The notes below the pieces were generated by a model. It was not told the DNA's origin. It worked only from the letters and a program-made list of their open reading frames with translations, and made no database searches. This document shows, one piece after another, positions 23,221 through 27,363 of a DNA stretch of 27,363 bases (position 1 is the stretch's first letter; each line of letters opens with the position of its first letter). A program made the translations under genes and the position numbers. Source of the stretch: JAJFUG01 sp964386505. Lineage in GTDB: Bacteria > Gemmatimonadota > Glassbacteria > GWA2-58-10. The stretch is taken from assembly GCA_964386505.1 (NCBI GenBank), contig CAYLSM010000040.1, forward strand, positions 1-27,363, given 5' to 3'.

Positions 23221-23634
23221 ATGAGAATCGCCGTACCATCGAATGACGGAGTGGGGATTTCCCCGCATTTCGGCCGCTGCGCCTGCTTTGTGGTATTCGA
23301 GGTTGAGGAAGGCCGGATTAAGTCCAGCCAGGTTATGCAGAACGGTTTCACCGCCCACGCCCGGGGCGAGTGCGACAGCCCCGAGGGACACAGCCATGAG
23401 CACTCACACGCCCCGGGGCACTCGCACCACTCCCACGCCGGCATCCTTGAGGCCCTGGCCGGCTGCGAGGCCGTGATCTGCCAGGGCATGGGCATGCGCG
23501 CGGCGCAGGACCTGTCCGCCAACGGTATCCAGGCCATTCCCACGCCTTTCCAGGGCACGGCCGAGGAGGCGGTGCTGGCGCTCCTGGCCGGGAACCTTCC
23601 AGCGGGCGGCGGTTTCTGCGGCTGCCACAGCTGA
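23221..23634 (+). CDS. Dinitrogenase iron-molybdenum cofactor biosynthesis (NifX-like) protein with His-rich insert
   Basis: A 137-residue protein of the NifX/NifB C-terminal-like family (RNase H-like fold). N-terminus MRIAVPSNDGVGISPHFGRC is typical, as is GAGMG-like ICQGMGMRAAQDL and the late PTPFQGTAEEAV. Between the two conserved halves lies a metal-binding insert, GHSHEHSHAPGHSHHSH (about 56-72), and the protein ends CGCHS. Relatives carry Fe-S or Fe-Mo precursors; many occur, as here, in bacteria without nitrogenase genes nearby, where the role is unknown. It lies 19 bp after the DUF134 gene, with an AGGGATAAGGGA ribosome site, and is followed by a terminator. Confidence 0.9.
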   Translation: MRIAVPSNDGVGISPHFGRCACFVVFEVEEGRIKSSQVMQNGFTAHARGECDSPEGHSHEHSHAPGHSHHSHAGILEALAGCEAVICQGMGMRAAQDLSANGIQAIPTPFQGTAEEAVLALLAGNLPAGGGFCGCHS

Positions 23635-23660
23635 GATCACGTTTCTGCTCAGATATGATA

Positions 23661-23692
23661 AAGCCCCCGGCTGCCTCGGCGACCGGGGGCTT
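23661..23692. terminator. Bidirectional hairpin terminator between convergent genes
   Basis: A 10-bp stem AAGCCCCCGG / CCGGGGGCTT with a 12-base loop, followed by TTCTTGTT on the plus strand and TTTATC on the minus strand. It lies between the NifX-like gene (+) and the dockerin-type gene (-) and can serve both. Confidence 0.85.
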
Positions 23693-23713
23693 CTTGTTGC
23701 TTAACGAATGACC

Positions 23714-25108
23714 CTATCTCTGCAACCTTCCCAGGAACATCAGTATATCCTCGCCGGTGAAAGCGTTGTCGCCGCTCCAGTCGGCGCGCGAATCTCCCTG
23801 GGCGCCCCAGCGAAGAAGGGTGAGCAGATCTAGAATGTTCACCCGGCCATCCTGGTTGAGATCGGCATCCAGCGAATCTGTTACCGGAAGCGGAAGCAGT
23901 GCCTGCAGCAGCGGCCCCAGCATGCTCTTGCCGGACTGGTCCACCCACTCCGGGTGACGGTTCTCCATATCCTCCAGGAAACTGATTGTCCGGCGAAGGG
24001 AGTTGCGGCTCATGCTCTGGCCGGACGGAGTGGACAGCGCCCTGCCCTCGCGGAACAGGAAGAACAGGAAATATTCGGCATCCAGGCTGTCCACCCTGGA
24101 GTCCAGGTTGAAATCCAGGTCCTCGCGGTACATCCCGGCCGGGGCCTTGTCGAACAGGAAATTGAAAAACTGCGCGGCATCTGCGGCCGTGCGAAGCGAG
24201 TCGGCGTCTATGTCCCCCGGCCAGGGGCGCGGGGGCGGGAACGGAAGGCCGAAAACCGTGCATAAATCTTTTAAATGGGTATCTAAAAATCCGCTGGACT
24301 CCGAATATGCCTTCTCGAGCACCCAGGCAATCTGCAGGGAGGCGAACCGGCCGGCTTTTTCTCCCAAAACTGGAGCCGGTCTGCCATCGTAAGTCTGTGT
24401 GAACATGTCCCAGCCACCGACAGAATCATCCACCATCTGGTGGTACATGCATGAGGATAATTGCCAGAGAAAGTTTTCCGTGTCTATCAGGTCCACCTGT
24501 CCGTCTACATTGAAATCCATCCCCGCAGACACAGGTAAATTTGGTAGCTCATACAAACTGTCAGCCAGCAGGGTAAATAATCGCACTATGTCCGTGACAT
24601 CTATATATCCATCTTCATTAATGTCCTCGTTTACCGGCACTGGCGTCTTTTCGGTTAGACCAAACTGACGGAGCATTCTTTCAAGTTGCACCCTTAGGTC
24701 CGGCCAGAGGATTTTCAACTCGGTAAGATGCTCGCGGGAAAGCGCCAGTGCAACAGCATTCAAATTTTGCAAGTTGTCCGGAGGGGTATAGATAGGATTA
24801 AAATAGGGCTGCTCACCGTATGGCACACCACCGATTGCCCTTACTTCGTGTTGTGTATCGACAATGTCGATCACTCCATCTTTGTTGAAGTCCAAACGTT
24901 GAAAGATTGAATCTGGTACAGCCGGTTCACTGCTGTCCCTGTTCATCGCTGAATACTTGAAAAAGAAAGATAGATCTGTGAGATTCACTATGAAATCTCT
25001 ATTCAGATCACCATATCTGAATTTAGATATATATGCACAAGCTATATCATGTTTCACAAGACTTAAACTAATAATTACAAGAATTAAATAGCGCCGATGC
25101 ACTGACAT
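23714..25108 (-). CDS. Secreted protein with eight EF-hand/dockerin-type calcium loops
   Basis: A 464-residue protein with a signal peptide (1-25, basic start, hydrophobic core, ACA cleavage motif). Eight DxNxDGxxxxxD-type loops begin at residues 34, 73, 162, 198, 299, 332, 416 and 443, so they form four pairs, as in dockerin type I modules (e.g. DFNKDGVIDIVD, DINEDGYIDVTD, DLNQDGRVNILD). Loop 5 (DIDADSLRTAAD) and loop 6 lack the central Gly. The linkers, about 40-90 residues, show no known catalytic motif. Dockerins bind calcium and often cohesins; no cohesin is in the window. ATG has GAGGAG 7 bases upstream. The first part of the gene is clearly AT-richer than the last part. Probably extracellular; function unknown. 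Confidence 0.82.
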   Translation of the reverse strand: MSVHRRYLILVIISLSLVKHDIACAYISKFRYGDLNRDFIVNLTDLSFFFKYSAMNRDSSEPAVPDSIFQRLDFNKDGVIDIVDTQHEVRAIGGVPYGEQPYFNPIYTPPDNLQNLNAVALALSREHLTELKILWPDLRVQLERMLRQFGLTEKTPVPVNEDINEDGYIDVTDIVRLFTLLADSLYELPNLPVSAGMDFNVDGQVDLIDTENFLWQLSSCMYHQMVDDSVGGWDMFTQTYDGRPAPVLGEKAGRFASLQIAWVLEKAYSESSGFLDTHLKDLCTVFGLPFPPPRPWPGDIDADSLRTAADAAQFFNFLFDKAPAGMYREDLDFNLDSRVDSLDAEYFLFFLFREGRALSTPSGQSMSRNSLRRTISFLEDMENRHPEWVDQSGKSMLGPLLQALLPLPVTDSLDADLNQDGRVNILDLLTLLRWGAQGDSRADWSGDNAFTGEDILMFLGRLQR

Positions 25109-25123
25109 ATTTTCTCCTCAGAC

Positions 25124-25157
25124 CATTGACAAGCGACATTTATTTCGTTTGTCAATG
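25124..25157 (+). repeat. 13-bp inverted repeat in front of the dockerin-type gene
   Basis: CATTGACAAGCGA (25124-25136) and TCGTTTGTCAATG (25145-25157) pair over all 13 positions as plus-strand RNA (one G-U). An 8-base loop separates them, and TTTTTTATTT follows on the plus strand. On the minus strand it is the leader hairpin directly upstream of the GAGGAG ribosome site. The T-run orientation fits a plus-strand terminator, although no plus-strand gene lies here. Confidence 0.6.
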
Positions 25158-25167
25158 ACTTTTTTAT

Positions 25168-27069
25168 TTATTTCAACAACACCATCTTGCGAGTATTGTT
25201 TAATCCGTCTGCCGACAATCTATAGAAATACACTCCACTTGACACCTCTTTTCCTTGATCGTCGGTTCCATCCCAGAAAACAGTGTAACTGCCAGCTTCC
25301 TTTTTCCCTTCAATTAATACTCTCACTATTTTCCCTCTGACATCATATACTCTTAACGACACATTCTGGGAGAACTGAGACAAATAATATGATATTGAAG
25401 TAGAAGGGTTAAATGGGTTAGGATAGTTCTGACTTAAAGAAAACGATTTTGGCAAGGAAAAAAGATTTGCGTCTGTTTTCGAAGCCAACAAAAGTTGCTG
25501 AGGATGCGGGATATTGAGGTAGGCCGTTGTATCTATTAATGCGCTGATAACCTCAGAAGCATAATGGTTCTTGAGGTTATCGATATAATCGTATATATCA
25601 TATATAGGACTTGTCATTGCATCGTCCATCCCAAGCCAGAAAGACCAGTATTCATCTGCACTTCCTACGCCGTCATATAAATCCCAAAAAACGCGAGTAA
25701 TATTTGTCGGCTTATAAATGCTCTTAACTCCACTACAATAAGCATTGCTCTCCAATTCATATGAATACGTTATAAACATATGTTTATATGGATACTGAAA
25801 GACGGCATGAGCCCAAAATTCAGCCCAGCCTTCAGAAACTGCGTTTCCAGCATTAGTATCGTCACATAATTGCCATTCTGTTCCGTTTATATAATTTGAT
25901 TTGTGGAACATAATATGATGACCATGCTCATGTGCAGTTAAAGATTGTGTTGCCCCTCCTGTCGCACTACACACATTTATTGTCGAACCATAATCGTAGC
26001 ATGCTTCACTACTGCCACACACGCAATGCCAATACACATTCACGTCGCCAACTCCAAATCCGTTAGCGCAGGCAAATATGTATGATTGAATAATTGACCA
26101 ATGCAATCTGGCACGCCCATAGAATGTAAATGTACTGTCTATATTTACATTATAATTACCATCACATCCAATCCCCTCAAGCATACAAGGCTGATTTGTA
26201 TCCCATTCCCTTACAGCAATATTATCAGTTGTGTCTTCTGTATGTATCTGAAAACCTACCAACATTTCCTGGATAGTTTGGCCATTAGGAACATCGAAAT
26301 TTACTGTGTAATACCCATTGTCGTCTGTGGTCGCATATCCCCATAATGCCTCATAACCGGGATCGGAAAAAACCACAACAGCAACGCTGGCTCGTGGCAA
26401 TCCATATGTATTCTGATACTTTGAATCGTAATATGCTATTCTACCGTTGCGAGAAATAATACTGGAAAGTCGGGTTGAATTATTCTTAGTTTTACTTGGA
26501 ATTTCCGATTCTTCCTTCAAATTATCAAGACTCCCAAACATCTTTTTATGTGCAGCTTTAGCTTGCTCAAGACTCATACCCATGGCCCTGAATTCGAATA
26601 ATCCTTTACCTTTCTCATGAAGTTTTGACTTAACAATTATCGCTCCGAGCCTTTCTGCAAAGCTTTCATCAGACATCATTCTTGAAGTAAGCTCAGGCAT
26701 TGTAGTCAACCATGGCCCTTCCTTTAATAACACAACACAAAAACTCCGTTCTTGCAGGAATGTGCCTGTGCACTCCTCACAAAAAGAATTCATCTCAATA
26801 TTTATTTCTACATATTCATCAAATCTTTCAAATTCGCACACTTTCTCAATAATCTTTGAGTCCGTCGGTGTGAGCTTACCTTTCCAAGCCGGTTGACCCG
26901 AATCTTCGATCAATCCCTTATTGCTGCTTATATTGACTGCCATTTCCATATCTTCTTTAGCACTAAGAGTCATAACAAGCTTAACCTGTTTTGCCCCCGT
27001 GTACTCGGCAGTCATCTCTACATCCACAGGTAGTCTAGGAGTGCTTGCTTCAAGAAGGCTGGTCAACAC
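25168..27069 (-). CDS. Secreted zinc metalloprotease with C-terminal FlgD-like/type IX-like sorting domain (5' end out of frame)
   Basis: The intact frame encodes 633 residues from GTG 27069, but the natural start is most likely ATG 27122, now out of frame because of the (CT)13 tract. The body carries a carboxypeptidase-regulatory-like beta domain (about 225-285), then the zinc motif HEHGH (H380, E381, H384) and a likely third ligand E413 (VSEGWAEFW), i.e. a gluzincin arrangement. There are many cysteines around 295-370. The last 85 residues, from NYPNPFNPST (549-558), are the FlgD-like Ig/secretion-sorting domain typical of FCB bacteria (VYDVRGKIV, GVYFYRL). It should act outside the cell. 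Base composition is strongly AT-rich relative to most of the window, pointing to transfer or a distinct gene class. The dockerin-type gene follows 59 bp downstream on the same strand. Confidence 0.87.
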   Translation of the reverse strand: MLTSLLEASTPRLPVDVEMTAEYTGAKQVKLVMTLSAKEDMEMAVNISSNKGLIEDSGQPAWKGKLTPTDSKIIEKVCEFERFDEYVEINIEMNSFCEECTGTFLQERSFCVVLLKEGPWLTTMPELTSRMMSDESFAERLGAIIVKSKLHEKGKGLFEFRAMGMSLEQAKAAHKKMFGSLDNLKEESEIPSKTKNNSTRLSSIISRNGRIAYYDSKYQNTYGLPRASVAVVVFSDPGYEALWGYATTDDNGYYTVNFDVPNGQTIQEMLVGFQIHTEDTTDNIAVREWDTNQPCMLEGIGCDGNYNVNIDSTFTFYGRARLHWSIIQSYIFACANGFGVGDVNVYWHCVCGSSEACYDYGSTINVCSATGGATQSLTAHEHGHHIMFHKSNYINGTEWQLCDDTNAGNAVSEGWAEFWAHAVFQYPYKHMFITYSYELESNAYCSGVKSIYKPTNITRVFWDLYDGVGSADEYWSFWLGMDDAMTSPIYDIYDYIDNLKNHYASEVISALIDTTAYLNIPHPQQLLLASKTDANLFSLPKSFSLSQNYPNPFNPSTSISYYLSQFSQNVSLRVYDVRGKIVRVLIEGKKEAGSYTVFWDGTDDQGKEVSSGVYFYRLSADGLNNTRKMVLLK

Positions 27070-27122
27070 AAATAGCAGAGAGAGAGAGAGAGAGAGAGAG
27101 AGAATAACCGGCTGGCTTTCAT
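27063..27122 (-). other. Probable true start and signal-peptide segment of the metalloprotease, frameshifted
   Basis: ATG 27122 has GGGGGA 7 bases upstream. As assembled it reads MKASRLFSLSLSLSLCYLC and stops at 27065-27063. With one CT unit fewer it would read MKASRLFSLSLSLSLLF and then join the protease frame at VLTSLLEAS, giving a textbook signal peptide (basic n-region, long hydrophobic core, EAS cleavage region) and a 650-residue protein. Confidence 0.75.
27077..27102. repeat. Dinucleotide microsatellite (AG)13 / (CT)13 inside the signal-peptide coding region
   Basis: Thirteen uninterrupted AG units on the plus strand, plus one trailing A. On the coding (minus) strand it is (CT)13, encoding Ser-Leu repeats. 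Pure dinucleotide runs of this length are rare in bacterial coding DNA and are prone to slipped-strand mispairing. Confidence 0.95.
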
Positions 27123-27138
27123 AGTTTCCCCCGAAACT
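27123..27138 (-). promoter_or_regulatory. Small hairpin holding the ribosome binding site of the protease gene
   Basis: On the minus strand AGTTTC and GAAACT form a 6-bp stem around GGGG and end at the base before ATG 27122. The GGGGGA ribosome site lies in the loop and the start of the second arm, so initiation may depend on folding. Confidence 0.45.
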
Positions 27139-27209
27139 GTGTTGAAAGCAAATGAAGAAAGAATGGTAGGTATTTTCCTTTTCTTAGCTCCTTTCCGGCC
27201 AATTGAAGT

Positions 27210-27267
27210 AAAAAAATTACAGGCTTTCTGCAGGGGGAGCAGATACCATCTGTGCCACTTTAATCAT
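27210..27267 (-). promoter_or_regulatory. Possible attenuator-like leader of the protease mRNA
   Basis: In the leader, two overlapping hairpins exclude each other: CAGAT-GGT-ATCTG (27252-27240) and TCTGC-(7 nt)-GCAGA (27243-27227). A run of seven T follows (27216-27210). A 16-codon open frame (MIKVAQMVSAPPAESL, 27267-27217) spans both hairpins and stops just before the T run. It lacks a strong ribosome site and the stems are short, so this is tentative. Confidence 0.25.
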
Positions 27268-27288
27268 GTTTTACGGCTTACTTGAGTT

Positions 27289-27317
27289 ATTATATCGAGC
27301 CATCTCAAGCGTGTCAA
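27289..27317 (-). promoter_or_regulatory. Perfect consensus sigma70 promoter of the metalloprotease gene
   Basis: On the minus strand TTGACA (27317-27312), exactly 17 bp, then TATAAT (27294-27289). All 12 bases match the consensus. Transcription would start near 27282, giving a leader of about 160 bases before ATG 27122. Confidence 0.85.
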
Positions 27318-27363
27318 TGTTTTTCGCTTCCTTTCTTAGTCATAATACTGCCGATTTATCCTG

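Noticed and set aside
27077..27102. The AG repeat considered as a CRISPR-like or sequencing-adapter artefact
   Set aside because: It has no spacer structure and is embedded in an otherwise sensible signal-peptide reading frame. A length error in the repeat remains possible and is stated in the finding.

Overview
The window is a GC-rich chromosomal stretch of a Gram-negative bacterium, with an AT-richer block at the right end (from about 24.3 kb). A secreted metalloprotease with a C-terminal FlgD-like/type IX-like sorting domain (NYPNPFNPST motif), a multi-dockerin secreted protein, a DUF1015-serA pair and a PocR-type hybrid histidine kinase together suggest a member of the FCB superphylum or a related candidate phylum. 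That placement is inference. A run of exactly 100 N at 19870-19969 marks a scaffold join, so this is a draft or metagenomic assembly.

Layout. (1) 1-2803: surface polysaccharide genes: the tail of an unidentified gene, a Wzx-type flippase (+) and, convergent, a UDP-GlcNAc 2-epimerase (-). (2) 2933-7749 (-): an HD-domain protein with a Cys-rich C-terminal part and a charged tail, then a 991-aa protein fusing an MrfA/YprA-type helicase to an RNase H-fold exonuclease. (3) 7941-9386: a GT-C-like membrane protein. (4) 9567-14822 (+): DUF1015, serA and a NIF3-like protein in one tight run, then purA behind its own sigma70-type promoter, then tRNA-Lys(TTT) and a strong terminator. (5) 15018-18889: a bacteriohemerythrin and a seven-module PAS-PocR-PAS-GAF-kinase-receiver protein, each with a good promoter. 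(6) 19147-22552: a family 2 glycosyltransferase, the gap, then a Gfo/Idh/MocA dehydrogenase (5' end lost in the gap), a left-handed beta-helix acetyltransferase and a DegT aminotransferase. This gene set fits a 3-acetamido sugar (WbpB/D/E-like). (7) 22646-23692: a two-gene unit of a DUF134 regulator and a NifX-like protein with a His-rich insert. Its promoter carries a near-perfect 20-bp palindrome over the -10 box, and translation appears to start at CTG. (8) 23714-27317 (-): a secreted protein with eight EF-hand/dockerin-type loops and a secreted zinc metalloprotease. The protease has a consensus sigma70 promoter, and its signal-peptide region contains a (CT)13 repeat that puts the start codon out of frame.

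Most notable points: the (CT)13 tract, which looks like a phase-variation switch caught in the OFF state; the single-chain MrfA-MrfB-like fusion; and the palindromic operator of the DUF134/NifX unit. No CRISPR array, transposase or phage gene was seen.
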